A stretch of DNA of 64,000 nucleotides from Chitinophagaceae bacterium (GCA_016721725.1 JADKHN010000001.1:1674001-1738000); one strand, 5' to 3'. Positions 8,201 through 17,225 are shown, counted from the stretch's first letter. Made by a program: numbers and translations. The notes: a model not told the origin generated them from the letters alone.

Positions 8201-10805
8201 CCCCGTCGGGCAATTTCAAGCCTACATAACTGGTATACGGACTGTAGGGGATGCTCATATTGTCGATGCTGAAACTGCCGCCGGGTTCAAATACCTTGAT
8301 CACCAGGTTGGCATTGAGCATGCCCGGAGCCGATTCATCGATCTCGAAATTGGTCTTTAAGTCGGCATTGCCTTCCGCATCCAGCGTGCCGTCGTAGATC
8401 GTCTTGCTCAGCGTGGAATAATTGGAAGTAGGGTTATCAAAATCAAAACCCGCGAATTTGGGAAATACCGTCTTTTTCGACAACAGGGAGGCGTCGATCT
8501 TGGCTTTCAGATTCTTGCCGGGTGAGCCGAAAAGCCATTTGGCATTGATGGTTCCGGTTGAACTGCTGTTCTTACCCAGCAGGGCGTCTTTGCCGAAATC
8601 GATATTTATCTTCAGCCGGTTGGGCATCACGGTCTCCACTTTGATCCTTTTTTCGAAACTGGCCCCGCCCACTTTGATCCTGGCCAGCCAGTTGCCGGTC
8701 GGGGAAGAGGCGTCGGTACTGGTCTTGAAGAGGTAGAACCCGTCTTCTGCATCCGACTGTACCGTGCGTTTGTACAATTGTCCCTGCGGAGTATAGAGCG
8801 TGAATTCAACCGGGTGGTCCTTGGGAAGTTTTCCTTCTTTGTCCTCGACGATGAAATTCAGGTACATGGTATCCCCCGGGCGCCAAACGCCCCTTTCGCC
8901 AAAGATGAATCCCTTGATACCGTTCTTCACTTCCTCTCCGCTGACATCGAAACGGCTCAGGGCCAGGGAACTTCCGTCATCCAGTTTGAGATAACCCCGC
9001 TCATTCCCTTTTCTGGCTATGAGCAAATAGGGTTTGCGCTTCAGATCAAGTGTGGCAAAGCCATCCGTTCCGCTTTTCGACTTGCTGATGATCGTTTGCT
9101 GGTAATCCATCACTTCGATCTGTACATCCTTCATCGGCTCGGTAGTGAGTATGTTGCTGGCCGCTACAAGCAGGCTGTTGTCATTGCCGCGTTTGGCCGT
9201 AAGACCGATATTGCTGGCCAGGATGTTGCGGGTGGCCCAGCGGTCCTTGTTATAATAGGATTTACTGGTGGGGTCATCCCTTCTTTCCCAGTTATAGCCG
9301 TAGGGATAGTAGTTGTCATAGCGTTCCCAGAACGCATCATCATCATCCACCCCGTTGCGGTTGTAACTGCCGTAATCCTCGTCATAACCCCCTCCTTCAT
9401 CTTCATCAGCGGTTTTAGCGGTGGTATCAGTGGATTGATACAGCGAGTATTCGGGTCTGAACCCGATGGTCACCCGGTAGATGGCTCCTTGTTCGGTCTT
9501 CAGGAACTTATCGATGTCCAGCGAGAAATGCTGGTGTTTATGCAGGTCGAGCGTTTTATCGTCATCCAGCCGCAAGGTCTTTTGTACGATGGGCCGGGCC
9601 ACACGGCGCAGTTCGTTGTTCCCCGCCAGGTCGTTCTCCTGCAGGAACTGGGGTACATTGTTCTCATATATCTTGATGATGCTGATGTCAACGGCGTTCA
9701 GGTTGATGGCGTCGAAGGGCAGAACCAGGCGCCCGCTGTTGGGCAGGATATTTCCTTTGCCATGTATCTTGACCGCCGGCATCCTGTTCTCGAAGAATAT
9801 ATTGGAAGTGAAACCTTTGTCCAGCACACTTCCCCAGGTGTTTCGGATCCCGGTATTGACATAGAGGGTGAAGTTGCCATCCAGTTTGCCTGTTCCGAAG
9901 ACCTTGACCTCGCTGCCATTGATGGTATAGGCGATGTCGGACTGGTTGCTGAGCGTGATGAGGCCGGAGAGTTCCTGTCCGACCGCGATGGGATCACTGA
10001 ACTGCACCGATGCATATTGCTGGGCGTCATTGATGGCGATGACATTCAATACTTTGAAATCGCCCTGTGCCGGGATGGCCACCTGCTTTTCACCTTTTAC
10101 ATCCATGTTCATGGGTTTGCCGTCCCAGCGGAGATCGATACTGCCGGCATTGGTACCCCGGTCGATGTTCTCGATGATATAATGGTGCGTCTTAGCCGCT
10201 TCGTTATGTTGCCATTTGATGGCGATATTCTTGTTGGTCTGGTAGGCCGTAAGCAGTTTTTCCACCTGGGCGCCTTCCTCCACATCTGCGGTCTCGATAT
10301 CGCCGCTGAAACTCATTTTGTTTTTAATGCCGTTGCTGCGCAGACCATCCTCAGAAACCTTGAAGGAGGGTTTGACGGTCTTCATGCTGAAACGGAAATT
10401 GGCGAATTTGGAGGGTACCTCACTCACTTTTCCCAGCTTGAATTTCACTTCATACAGCTGGTCCGGCTTCAGCCAGTCATCGGGTTTGAATTCAATGGTT
10501 CGGGCATCCAGCCAGAAGGCCTTGCCCTTGACAGAAGGGGAGAATTCGAAGAGGGATTCCTTCACCGCCTCACCTACGGCATGCGTGGTACTCACATCAG
10601 AGGCGAGCTGGATGCGGATGGCAGAGGTCTTGGAAATGACGCCCGTGGTATAGGCATCGATGTAGCGGCTGAAAGCCGGATCCACTTCGATCCATTTTTC
10701 CTTGCCACGGCAGGAGAACAGGAATACGGCGGTTGCCAGGAACATGAGGGTCCGGAAAAAAGTTCTTCTGAACTTTTCAGGACAAGTAGCGCAAGCGGGG
10801 ACCAT
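5205..10805 (-). CDS. Alpha-2-macroglobulin family lipoprotein
   Basis: 1866 aa, the largest gene in the window. The N-terminus has arginines, a hydrophobic stretch and a lipobox-like LFSC before the CRGKEKW start of the mature protein; an internal Met (at 10745) is an alternative start. The body has the strand-rich MG-domain pattern, a D/Y-rich insert near residues 460-520, and the thioester motif PHGCIEQTT at about residue 1410 in an alpha-alpha toroid context (YLIAYPHG, QRPDGGFSYWPGG). Known role of the family: trapping attacking proteases through the thioester. Pairing with pbpC suggests periplasmic protection coupled to wall repair, as proposed for YfhM-PbpC. Confidence 0.93.
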   Translation of the reverse strand: MVPACATCPEKFRRTFFRTLMFLATAVFLFSCRGKEKWIEVDPAFSRYIDAYTTGVISKTSAIRIQLASDVSTTHAVGEAVKESLFEFSPSVKGKAFWLDARTIEFKPDDWLKPDQLYEVKFKLGKVSEVPSKFANFRFSMKTVKPSFKVSEDGLRSNGIKNKMSFSGDIETADVEEGAQVEKLLTAYQTNKNIAIKWQHNEAAKTHHYIIENIDRGTNAGSIDLRWDGKPMNMDVKGEKQVAIPAQGDFKVLNVIAINDAQQYASVQFSDPIAVGQELSGLITLSNQSDIAYTINGSEVKVFGTGKLDGNFTLYVNTGIRNTWGSVLDKGFTSNIFFENRMPAVKIHGKGNILPNSGRLVLPFDAINLNAVDISIIKIYENNVPQFLQENDLAGNNELRRVARPIVQKTLRLDDDKTLDLHKHQHFSLDIDKFLKTEQGAIYRVTIGFRPEYSLYQSTDTTAKTADEDEGGGYDEDYGSYNRNGVDDDDAFWERYDNYYPYGYNWERRDDPTSKSYYNKDRWATRNILASNIGLTAKRGNDNSLLVAASNILTTEPMKDVQIEVMDYQQTIISKSKSGTDGFATLDLKRKPYLLIARKGNERGYLKLDDGSSLALSRFDVSGEEVKNGIKGFIFGERGVWRPGDTMYLNFIVEDKEGKLPKDHPVEFTLYTPQGQLYKRTVQSDAEDGFYLFKTSTDASSPTGNWLARIKVGGASFEKRIKVETVMPNRLKINIDFGKDALLGKNSSSTGTINAKWLFGSPGKNLKAKIDASLLSKKTVFPKFAGFDFDNPTSNYSTLSKTIYDGTLDAEGNADLKTNFEIDESAPGMLNANLVIKVFEPGGSFSIDNMSIPYSPYTSYVGLKLPDGEKPFDFLLSGKKHQMQIVNVDNRGNLISDNDEVDVEFYRIQWRWWWDDNGDNLSNFTQNEYNKLLKTEKVRLTNGRGQWQFGTSENEWGRYLILVKDPKSGHTTGSTLYIDEPGWQSREGNDDQSAATMLSFNANKEKYQVGEEVSLSIPSSKGGRVLVSIENGSRVLRSFWQETKQGQTEVKFKAEAGMAPNVYATVSLLQPHSQTINDLPIRMYGSVPIFIEDKNTLLKPVLTIPNSIRPEQQVSFTVSEQSGKEMTYCVAIVDEGLLDLTRFKTPNPHEAFYAREALGVKSFDMFDYVIGAWGGDLERILTIGGDNEAGPVKQKTANRFRPVVKYLGPFRLKRNQTQKQTFTLPQYIGSVRAMVVAAHNGSYGFAEKAVAVKKPLMMLATLPRVLGPGETIKLPVTVFAMENNIRRVNVSLQSNPFLEVIGAASQSLNFEQNGEQMVYFDVKVKPNIGIGKVKLQASSGGEKADYEVELDIRNPNPPVTSVTDYTLAPGQKWNSAVSPIGVPSASTAVIEISSVPSMNLQKRLNYLIAYPHGCIEQTTSSVFPQLVLNQLTDLDDYKKAQVDRNVKSGIGRIQNFQRPDGGFSYWPGGMESDDWGTNYAGHFLLEAQANGYLVSDYLVQQWKNYQRGKANSWAPSTTNFYGGDLVQSYRLYTLALAKAPELGAMNRLKEFKYLSAEAKWRLAAAYKLAGQDNTALDLISGLSTSFDARPTPGITFGSDLRDQAMVLETLTLMGRKAKAAELLPTIAARLSQDYWYSTQTTAYALIAIAKYCGKNPSGAKILASGTVDGKNVDISSASYLRQLPVLFPNGSSTVSLTNRGNNNLYIRVVVQGQPLAGDSLKVNNNPAVLSMSVSYVSQNGSDIDVSKLTQGSDFVAKVVIRNPGKRGYYTQMALSQIFPSGWEILNARMLGGEGAFKSSSSTYQDIRDDRVYTYFNIGANETLTYYVQLNASYLGRYFMPGTYCEAMYDNSITSGVNGRWVEVVNQ

Positions 10806-11023
10806 AAATTTGAAATTGGTTGTTGAAGTTTTTTTGACCCGGGCGGAGCCGCCAAAGTCGGCATTTTGATTTGCTCTGTAAATGTTGAAATAAAATCTGA
10901 TATCTGCAAGCGGGAGGCGAAGTAATTTTAGTTAAAGGAAAGATAAGGTTGGAGGTTGGCCGAAATAGTGCCTGTCAAGATAGTTTAATTTACTTATAGC
11001 TAAAAGCAAATGGATAATCGCTA

Positions 11024-11419
11024 TTAGTCTATCTTCTGCACATCCACTTTATACGTGCCGTTGGTAAGGGAGGAGCTGATTTCCTGTATGTAGGAGTTAC
11101 GGGCCGTTTCGGTGATCTTCACTTTCACTTCCAGGTTGGAAGGGAATTCGATCTTGTTCTCGTTTCGGATCACTTTGTCGAGGTGAAGGGTATAGTTACA
11201 ATTATCCTGCCAACTGACCCTGAAGCGTACCACGGCTTTGAGGGATTCGCTGGATTCGGTCTGGAAGCCTCCCTTTCGGTCGGCGATGGTAACTACCCCG
11301 GCCCGGCTATCGGCGATCCGGAATCGGCCTTCCCTGAAACGGGTGCAATCCAGGGGTTGGCCATAGCCCTGGTGCTGGGCCAGGATGCAAAAAAAGGTTA
11401 TGGTGAGGAGGGATCTCAT
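11024..11419 (-). CDS. Small secreted protein of unknown function
   Basis: 131 aa with a clear Sec signal peptide (MRSLLTITFFCILAQHQGYGQ). The mature part is short and strand-rich with one DNCNYTLHLDKV segment; no family is recognised. It starts 5 bp after the stop of lysA on the same strand and is probably cotranscribed, though a functional link to lysine synthesis is not evident. The 218 bp between its stop and the A2M gene show no further gene. Confidence 0.7.
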   Translation of the reverse strand: MRSLLTITFFCILAQHQGYGQPLDCTRFREGRFRIADSRAGVVTIADRKGGFQTESSESLKAVVRFRVSWQDNCNYTLHLDKVIRNENKIEFPSNLEVKVKITETARNSYIQEISSSLTNGTYKVDVQKID

Positions 11420-11424
11420 ATTGG

Positions 11425-12633
11425 TTAAAGGACCTGGTTTCTCAACAGGTCGTCAAATTCATCTCGTTTACGGATGAGTGTTGCATTCCCGTCTTTTACC
11501 AGCACTTCCGCAGGTTTAAGTCGCGAATTGAAATTGCTGCTCATTTCGAAGCCGTAGGCGCCGGCATTGTAAAACACCAGGTAGTCTCCTTCGCGGACCT
11601 CATTCAGTTTGCGGTCCCAGGCGAAGGTGTCGGTCTCACAGATATTGCCCACCACGGTATAGATCCTTTCGGGGCCATTATTATTGGTGATGTTCTCGAT
11701 GTGATGATAGGCCTCATACATCATCGGCCGGATGAGGTGGTTGAATCCGCTGTTGACGCCGGCAAAAACCGTGGCGGGGGTTTGTTTGATCACATTGGCC
11801 TTGACCACGAAATAGCCCGCCTGGCTGACCAGGTATTTTCCCGGTTCAAACCAGACCTCCAATTTCTTGCCGGTCTCTTTTTCAAAATCGAGAAAGGCCT
11901 GTTCCACTTTTTGTCCGAGCAGGTCCACATCCGTTTCGGGATCGCCGGGCTGATAAGGCACTTTAAAACCACTGCCCAGGTCGATATAGCGCAGGTTCGG
12001 AAAATGGCTGACCGTTTCCATCATCACTTCCAGTCCGAGTAGAAACACATTGATGTCCTTGATCTCGCTGCCCGTATGCATGTGTACACCTTCCACATTC
12101 AGGTTTGTCGTTTTCACGATACGTTCGATATGGCGCATCTGGTGTATCGAGATCCCGAATTTACTGTCCACATGTCCCGTCGAGATCTTAAAGTTGCCTC
12201 CCGCCATGATATGCGGGTTCAGGCGGATGCAAACGGGATAGGTATTCCCGAAGCGGTTGCCGAATTGTTCGAGGATGGAAATATTATCGATATTGATATG
12301 GACCCCCAGTTCTTTGGCCGCGAGGATCTCTTCAAAATCCACGCAGTTGGGGGTGTACAGGATATCGGAGGGGGAGAAGCCCGCCATCAGTCCCAGTTTC
12401 ACTTCGTTGATGCTCACGCAGTCGAGCGATGCGCCCAGGGAACGGATATATTTCAGCACATTGACATTGGTGAGTGATTTGGCCGCATAGAAAAAACGGG
12501 CATTCGAATGGGCGAAGGCCTTTTTCAGTTTGGCGTATTGTTCGGCGATGCGCTCGGCATGGTAGATATAGACCGGGGTGCCAAATGTGTTGGCGATCTC
12601 ACTAAGTTGCCGGTGATTCAAAATTTCGGGCAT
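11425..12633 (-). CDS. lysA: Diaminopimelate decarboxylase
   Basis: 402 aa, normal size for this fold-type III PLP enzyme. The PLP lysine is K52 in FFYAAKSLTN; HMHTGSEI, the glycine loop DLGSGFKV, EPGKYLV and the partner-subunit motif CETDTFAWDR are all present. It decarboxylates meso-diaminopimelate to L-lysine, the last step of lysine synthesis, in the cytoplasm. It is followed at 5 bp by a small secreted protein gene. The 188 bp upstream contain a run of 7-bp repeats. Confidence 0.93.
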   Translation of the reverse strand: MPEILNHRQLSEIANTFGTPVYIYHAERIAEQYAKLKKAFAHSNARFFYAAKSLTNVNVLKYIRSLGASLDCVSINEVKLGLMAGFSPSDILYTPNCVDFEEILAAKELGVHINIDNISILEQFGNRFGNTYPVCIRLNPHIMAGGNFKISTGHVDSKFGISIHQMRHIERIVKTTNLNVEGVHMHTGSEIKDINVFLLGLEVMMETVSHFPNLRYIDLGSGFKVPYQPGDPETDVDLLGQKVEQAFLDFEKETGKKLEVWFEPGKYLVSQAGYFVVKANVIKQTPATVFAGVNSGFNHLIRPMMYEAYHHIENITNNNGPERIYTVVGNICETDTFAWDRKLNEVREGDYLVFYNAGAYGFEMSSNFNSRLKPAEVLVKDGNATLIRKRDEFDDLLRNQVL

Positions 12634-12656
12634 ATGCGAATTTAAGGGATGTGGAT

Positions 12657-12698
12657 GGAAGTTGGAAGTTGGAAGTTGGAGGTTGGAGGTTGGACGTT
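12657..12698. repeat. Heptanucleotide tandem repeat upstream of lysA
   Basis: Six consecutive 7-bp units: GGAAGTT three times, GGAGGTT twice, then GGACGTT. It lies 24 bp upstream of the lysA start codon in the spacer between lysA and the Mrp gene. Slippage could change this spacer length, but no effect is shown. Confidence 0.8.
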
Positions 12699-12821
12699 GT
12701 TGGTCAGACTTTGGAGGCTAATAGATATCTGGCAGCATTAACGGACAGCTGGTACAATTTTTTACACGGCAAACAAGGGTACTACAAGGAGCCTTTGCCT
12801 GTTTCCATTTTACTTCAACGT

Positions 12822-13916
12822 CTACGCTACGATCTCCTGGATCTGTGTCGGCGCCAGGTTGGCATTGCGCATGGCGATCCCCCTGACGGCATTGGAAGCG
12901 AAATCGATAAAGGCTTTCCGGGTGATCTCGTCCTGCCCGGCCATGGCCGGTACGCCCATATCGCCGCCTTCCCGGATGCTTTCCACGATGGGGATCTGTC
13001 CCAGGAAGGGGATATCGAATTCTTCAGCCAGGTTCTTGCCGCCGTCCTTACCAAAGATGTAATATTTATTTTCCGGGAGTTCCGCCGGAGTGAAATAACT
13101 CATGTTCTCCACCAGTCCGATCACCGGCACTTTCAATTGGGCTTGACCGAACATCGCGATCCCTTTCTTGGCGTCTGCCAGGGCAACGGTCTGCGGAGTG
13201 GTAACGACAATCACACCCGTGACCGGTACGGTCTGCACCACGGTCAGGTGTATATCACCGGTTCCGGGCGGCATATCGATCACCAGGTAATCCAGTTCGC
13301 CCCAGTCCACTTCCGTTACGAACTGCCGGATGGCGCTGCTCACCATGGGGCCTCTCCAGATCACCGCCTGTTTCTCATCGATGAGCAAACCGATGCTCAT
13401 CATCTTGATGCCGAACTTTTCGATGGGCACGATCATGCCCTTGCCGTCCACTTCCTTCATCAGGGGCCTTTCGCCCCGGACGCCAAACATGATATGCTGG
13501 CTGGGGCCGTAGATATCGGCATCCATCAGTCCAACTTTGGCGCCTCCTTCGGCCAGGGCCAGGGCCAGGTTGGCAGAGACGGTGCTCTTGCCCACTCCGC
13601 CCTTTCCGCTCACCACGGCGATGATATTCTTCACACCGGCCAGGACGGTCTTGCCATCCTGCCTGTTGCTGCTGGTATTGCTGGTGAAATTCACGGTCAC
13701 TTCCGCTTCCTTGTTCACGAGTATCCGGATCGCATTGATACAGGCGTTCATGATCATGTCCTTCAGGGGGCAGGCGGGGGTGGTCAGTACGACCGTAAAT
13801 GAGACCTTGTTTCCTTCAATATGGATGTCTTTCACCATATTCAGGGTAACCAGGTCCTTGCCCAGGTCGGGTTCCTGTACATTACTCAGCGCTTTAAGAA
13901 TATCTTCGTTCGTCAT
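12822..13916 (-). CDS. Mrp/NBP35-type iron-sulfur cluster carrier ATPase
   Basis: 364 aa. Residues 1-80 form a MIP18/DUF59 domain with the conserved Cys49 (TPACPLKD). The deviant Walker A GKGGVGKST is at 104-112, followed by DADIYGPSQ and the switch DMPPGTGD. The usual C-terminal CxxC of Mrp is absent: the corresponding stretch reads ENMSYFTPAELPENKYY. Known role of the family: binding and delivering Fe-S clusters in the cytoplasm. A good -7 box lies 36-43 bp upstream of the ATG. Confidence 0.9.
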   Translation of the reverse strand: MTNEDILKALSNVQEPDLGKDLVTLNMVKDIHIEGNKVSFTVVLTTPACPLKDMIMNACINAIRILVNKEAEVTVNFTSNTSSNRQDGKTVLAGVKNIIAVVSGKGGVGKSTVSANLALALAEGGAKVGLMDADIYGPSQHIMFGVRGERPLMKEVDGKGMIVPIEKFGIKMMSIGLLIDEKQAVIWRGPMVSSAIRQFVTEVDWGELDYLVIDMPPGTGDIHLTVVQTVPVTGVIVVTTPQTVALADAKKGIAMFGQAQLKVPVIGLVENMSYFTPAELPENKYYIFGKDGGKNLAEEFDIPFLGQIPIVESIREGGDMGVPAMAGQDEITRKAFIDFASNAVRGIAMRNANLAPTQIQEIVA

Positions 13917-13951
13917 CGTTCAATTATTTGTTAAAAAACCGGTTATGCCGG

Positions 13952-13959
13952 CAAAATTA
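13952..13959 (-). promoter_or_regulatory. -7 box (TAATTTTG) for the Mrp gene
   Basis: Read on the minus strand, TAATTTTG matches TAnnTTTG exactly and lies 36 bp from the start codon at 13916. No other gene starts in between. Confidence 0.55.
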
Positions 13960-14002
13960 ACCAATGAAGACCTTACTTTGTTTATTAAATGAGGAATGTT
14001 GG

Positions 14003-14010
14003 TATTTTTG
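14003..14010 (+). promoter_or_regulatory. -7 box (TATTTTTG) for the 14094 gene
   Basis: Exact TAnnTTTG match 84 bp upstream of the ATG at 14094. A small GC hairpin (CCCGCC/GGCGGG, 14030-14044) lies in the predicted leader. Confidence 0.5.
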
Positions 14011-14093
14011 ACCAAGGCCTCTACGCTTTCCCGCCCCAGGCGGGATTGTTTTAAAAGGGCCCGTTTGGACCCGGCTTGACCTTAATGGCATAA

Positions 14094-14735
14094 ATGAAGA
14101 AAACTCTACCATACTTCTTATTCCTCTCTTTTTTATTTCCTGCTGTCGCGAAGGCCCAGTTTGAAACTTTCCGTGATTCCGTGGTGCAATTGTATGGTAT
14201 CGTCATGACGGCCGATAGCCTGAAAGGACTTGAATCGGTCAGTGTTGTGGTCAAGGGACAGAACCGGGGAACCATCACCAATGAAAAAGGCGTGTTCAGT
14301 ATCGTGGTGTTGAAAGGCGATGTCATTGAATTCAGCAGCATCGGTTATAAGAATAAATCGATCGTCATTCCGAAGAACCTGGAGGGCAACCAGCAAAGTG
14401 TGATCCAGCTGATGGTGAATGACACCATCTACCTGGCAGCCACCATCATCAAGGCCAGGCCGACCCGGGCCCAGTTTGAGCGTGATTTTGTAAATGCCTC
14501 CGTTCCCGACGACCAGATCACTGTTGCCCGGAAGAATAATGATGTGGCCACCCGAAGGCTGCTGATAGCCACCCTGCCTTCCGATGGCCGGGAGGCTTCC
14601 AACCAATACCTTCGGCAGGCCGGTAAGAAAGCCTATTATGCCGGGCAAACTCCTCCGATGAACATATTTAATCCATTCGCCTGGGCCGAATTCATAAAGG
14701 CCTGGAAACGGGGGGATTTCAAAAAAAAGAAATAG
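14094..14735 (+). CDS. Secreted protein with CarboxypepD_reg-like domain
   Basis: 213 aa. A signal peptide (MKKTLPYFLFLSFLFPAVAKAQ) is followed by a carboxypeptidase regulatory-like beta-sandwich: YGIVMTADSLKGLESVSVVVKGQNRGT, here noted only for its pattern of an opening strand, ESV and a KGT-type turn, then NEKGVFSIVVLKGD and IEFSSIGYKNK. This fold is the N-terminal extension of TonB-dependent transporters, but here it stands alone with a basic C-terminus (KKKK). Probably a small periplasmic or surface protein, function unknown. It has its own promoter and precedes the histidine kinase by 126 bp. Confidence 0.8.
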   Translation: MKKTLPYFLFLSFLFPAVAKAQFETFRDSVVQLYGIVMTADSLKGLESVSVVVKGQNRGTITNEKGVFSIVVLKGDVIEFSSIGYKNKSIVIPKNLEGNQQSVIQLMVNDTIYLAATIIKARPTRAQFERDFVNASVPDDQITVARKNNDVATRRLLIATLPSDGREASNQYLRQAGKKAYYAGQTPPMNIFNPFAWAEFIKAWKRGDFKKKK

Positions 14736-14861
14736 CCTTTTTTGACCTTCAGAATACAGTACCCGGCATCCTGATTTCCCGGGTCGTCTTTATAATTAAT
14801 CTCCGGTTATTCTTCAATTCGTTAAATTCGTCCATCCAAATATTAATTAACCGGATATTTC

Positions 14862-16136
14862 ATGCCCCTCAGATCTGTTCTTCAATCCCATATAGAAAAC
14901 GAAGGTTTTGCCGCCTTGTTCCAGAATGCTTCCATGGGGATCCTGGTGTCGGATGAACAAGGGGAGATCATCCTGGCCAACCAATACCTGCTTGGTCAGT
15001 TCGGTTATGCCGCTGAGGAAGAACTGGTGCGTAATAAAGTGGAGATGCTGATCCCTAAAAGGTATCAACCCAACCATCCTTCTCACCGTGATGATTTTGT
15101 AAAAAAGCCTCATCCCAGGCCCATGGGACAGGGTATCGACCTGTTTGCCGTCCGGAAAGACGGATCGGAATTCCCGGTCGAGATCAGTTTGAGCAATTAT
15201 AATAATGACGGCCAGGTGTTCGTCATCGCCTTCATCAACGACATTACCCGGCGTAAGGAGATCGAACAGGCCATGCTGGATCAGAAAGAAGAGCTGGCCG
15301 AGATCAATCTCAAGATCGAGGAACTGAATGATGACCTGGAGCAAAAAGTGGAACTCAGGACCCACCAGTTGCAGGAAACGCTGGAACAACTGGAGAACAC
15401 GAAGAATGAGATCGCCAAGGCCTTGAGCAAGGAAAAAGAGCTGAGTGACCTGAAGAGCCGGTTTGTATCGATGGCCTCCCATGAATTCCGTACCCCGTTG
15501 AGTACGATCCTTTCCTCAGCTTCCCTGCTGGCGAAATATACGGAGGGTACCGACCAGGAAAAGCGCGACAAGCATATTCACCGCATCAAATCAGCGGTGA
15601 ACAACCTCACCGATATCCTCAACGAATTCCTGTCCATAGGAAAGATCGAAGACGGCAAACTGATCGCCCATTTCACGGAGTTCAACATCAAGGACCTCGC
15701 CGCCGTGATCTGCAACGAAATGCAGGCCATCGCAAAGGATGGACAGGTGATCGGTTTTGCGCATTCAGGCCCGGAAACGGTCTGCCTGGATCCCACCTTG
15801 TTGCGTAATGTGATCATCAATCTCTTGTCCAATGCGATCAAATTCACGCCGGAACTGGGCAGGATCCATGTTTCCAGCAAAGTGACAAAGGATCAGGTCC
15901 TCATTTCGGTGAAGGACTCCGGCCTCGGCATTTCAACTGATGACCAGGAACATCTTTTCGAACGTTTTTTCCGCGGGGCCAATGTCACCAATATACAGGG
16001 TACCGGGCTGGGATTGCACATCGTGGGCAAATACATCGAATTGATGAACGGGTCAATAGAATTTACCAGCGTTCTGGAACAAGGCACCGAATTTATTATT
16101 ACTTTTAACCCTGCAGAACCGAACCAACCATCATAA
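14862..16136 (+). CDS. PAS-domain sensor histidine kinase
   Basis: 424 aa, no membrane segment, so a cytoplasmic sensor. A PAS domain spans about residues 10-130 (GILVSDEQGEIILANQ; DGSEFPVEISLSN), a coiled coil spans 130-190, and HisKA has the phospho-acceptor H207 in SHEFRTPLS. The ATPase domain has N box NLLSNAIKFTP, DSGLGI and GTGLGLHI. The PAS segment IPKRYQPNHPSHRDDF resembles FixL-type PAS domains, but whether a histidine binds haem cannot be told from sequence. It ends 12 bp before the REC-CRP regulator, its likely partner. Confidence 0.92.
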   Translation: MPLRSVLQSHIENEGFAALFQNASMGILVSDEQGEIILANQYLLGQFGYAAEEELVRNKVEMLIPKRYQPNHPSHRDDFVKKPHPRPMGQGIDLFAVRKDGSEFPVEISLSNYNNDGQVFVIAFINDITRRKEIEQAMLDQKEELAEINLKIEELNDDLEQKVELRTHQLQETLEQLENTKNEIAKALSKEKELSDLKSRFVSMASHEFRTPLSTILSSASLLAKYTEGTDQEKRDKHIHRIKSAVNNLTDILNEFLSIGKIEDGKLIAHFTEFNIKDLAAVICNEMQAIAKDGQVIGFAHSGPETVCLDPTLLRNVIINLLSNAIKFTPELGRIHVSSKVTKDQVLISVKDSGLGISTDDQEHLFERFFRGANVTNIQGTGLGLHIVGKYIELMNGSIEFTSVLEQGTEFIITFNPAEPNQPS

Positions 16137-16148
16137 ACACTAACCGGA

Positions 16149-17207
16149 ATGAAGCATCTGCTTTTGATAGAGGATAATGCCGAGATCAGGGATAACACCG
16201 CCGAGATACTGGAACTGGCCGGCTATCATGTCCGAACGGCAGAAAATGGAAAGATCGGGATCGAGATGGCCCTGGAGAAAAGGCCCGACCTGATCATCTG
16301 CGATATCATGATGCCGGTGCTCGACGGTTACGGGGTATTGCATCTCATCAATAAGAACGAGACCCTCAAGGGCATTCCCTTTATTTTTCTCACCGCCAAA
16401 TCCGAACGGGGTGATTTCCGAAAGGGAATGGAAATGGGCGCCGACGACTATATCACCAAGCCTTTCACCGATGGGGAATTGCTGACCGCCGTAGAGAGCC
16501 GGTTGAAAAAAGTGGACCTGCTCAGGAAGCATTATGAGAGCAGTGCCGACGGCATTCAGCAAATGCTCAATGATTTTGGCGGCAGGAATGCCGTTGAGGC
16601 GCTGACGCTCGACCGGAATACCAATCATTATAAGAAGAAACAGGTCATCTACTCCGAGGGCAATCATCCATACCGCCTGCTCTATATACTGAAAGGGAAG
16701 GTGAAGACCTTCAAGACCAACAGCGACGGTAAGGAGCTGACGGTCGGCCTTTTCACCGAAGGAGAATTCCTGGGTTATACGGCGCTGCTTGAGGGGACCA
16801 CCTACCGGGAGACCGCGGAAGCCATTGATGATACCGAGATCGCGGTGATTCCTGCCGAGGAATTCAATACACTGCTTAATTCGAGCCGCGAAGTGATGCA
16901 GAAGTTCATCCAGTTACTGGCCAGCAATATCGCGGATAAGGAAGAGCAGTTGCTCGGACTCGCCTATAATTCACTCCGTAAAAGAGTGGCCGATGCGCTC
17001 ATCACCCTCCAGAATAAATATAAGCCCGAACAAGACACCAGGTTCTCCATGCATATTTCCCGGGAAGACCTGGCCAATATCGCCGGAACCGCCACGGAAT
17101 CGCTGATCCGTACCCTGAGTGATTTCAAGGCGGAAAAACTGATCGAGATCAAGGAAGGCCATATCATCATCCTCAATGAGAAGAAGCTGGCTGACATGAT
17201 GAATTAA
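16149..17207 (+). CDS. Response regulator fused to a CRP/FNR-type transcription factor
   Basis: 352 aa. Residues 1-120 are a receiver domain with acidic pocket E8/D9, phospho-acceptor D52 (ICDIMMP), T in FLTAKS and KPF. After a short linker comes a cyclic-nucleotide-binding beta roll (VIYSEGNHPYRLLYILKGK) and a CRP-type winged helix (ISREDLANIAGTATESLIRTLSDF). The recognition helix keeps the E..xxR pattern that reads TGA half-sites in CRP/FNR proteins. Apart from C51 it has no cysteines, so it is not an FNR-type Fe-S sensor. Encoded directly after the PAS kinase, it would couple phosphorelay to CRP-like control, a condensed FixL-FixJ-FixK arrangement (inference). Confidence 0.92.
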   Translation: MKHLLLIEDNAEIRDNTAEILELAGYHVRTAENGKIGIEMALEKRPDLIICDIMMPVLDGYGVLHLINKNETLKGIPFIFLTAKSERGDFRKGMEMGADDYITKPFTDGELLTAVESRLKKVDLLRKHYESSADGIQQMLNDFGGRNAVEALTLDRNTNHYKKKQVIYSEGNHPYRLLYILKGKVKTFKTNSDGKELTVGLFTEGEFLGYTALLEGTTYRETAEAIDDTEIAVIPAEEFNTLLNSSREVMQKFIQLLASNIADKEEQLLGLAYNSLRKRVADALITLQNKYKPEQDTRFSMHISREDLANIAGTATESLIRTLSDFKAEKLIEIKEGHIIILNEKKLADMMN

Positions 17208-17225
17208 GCGGGCAGTCCCCCTGAA

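Noticed and set aside
8778..10826. A 682-codon open frame antisense to the A2M gene
   Set aside because: It lies entirely opposite a well-supported gene, has low-complexity composition (Gly/Ile/Val/Asp from antisense codon bias) and no recognisable motif.
12657..12698. Phase-variable switch of lysA
   Set aside because: The heptamer repeat is real, but it is outside the coding region and no promoter elements flank it in a way that would show switching.
12651..13802. A 383-codon plus-strand frame over the Mrp gene
   Set aside because: His/Asp-rich antisense reading of a clear Mrp ATPase; no domain and no promoter.
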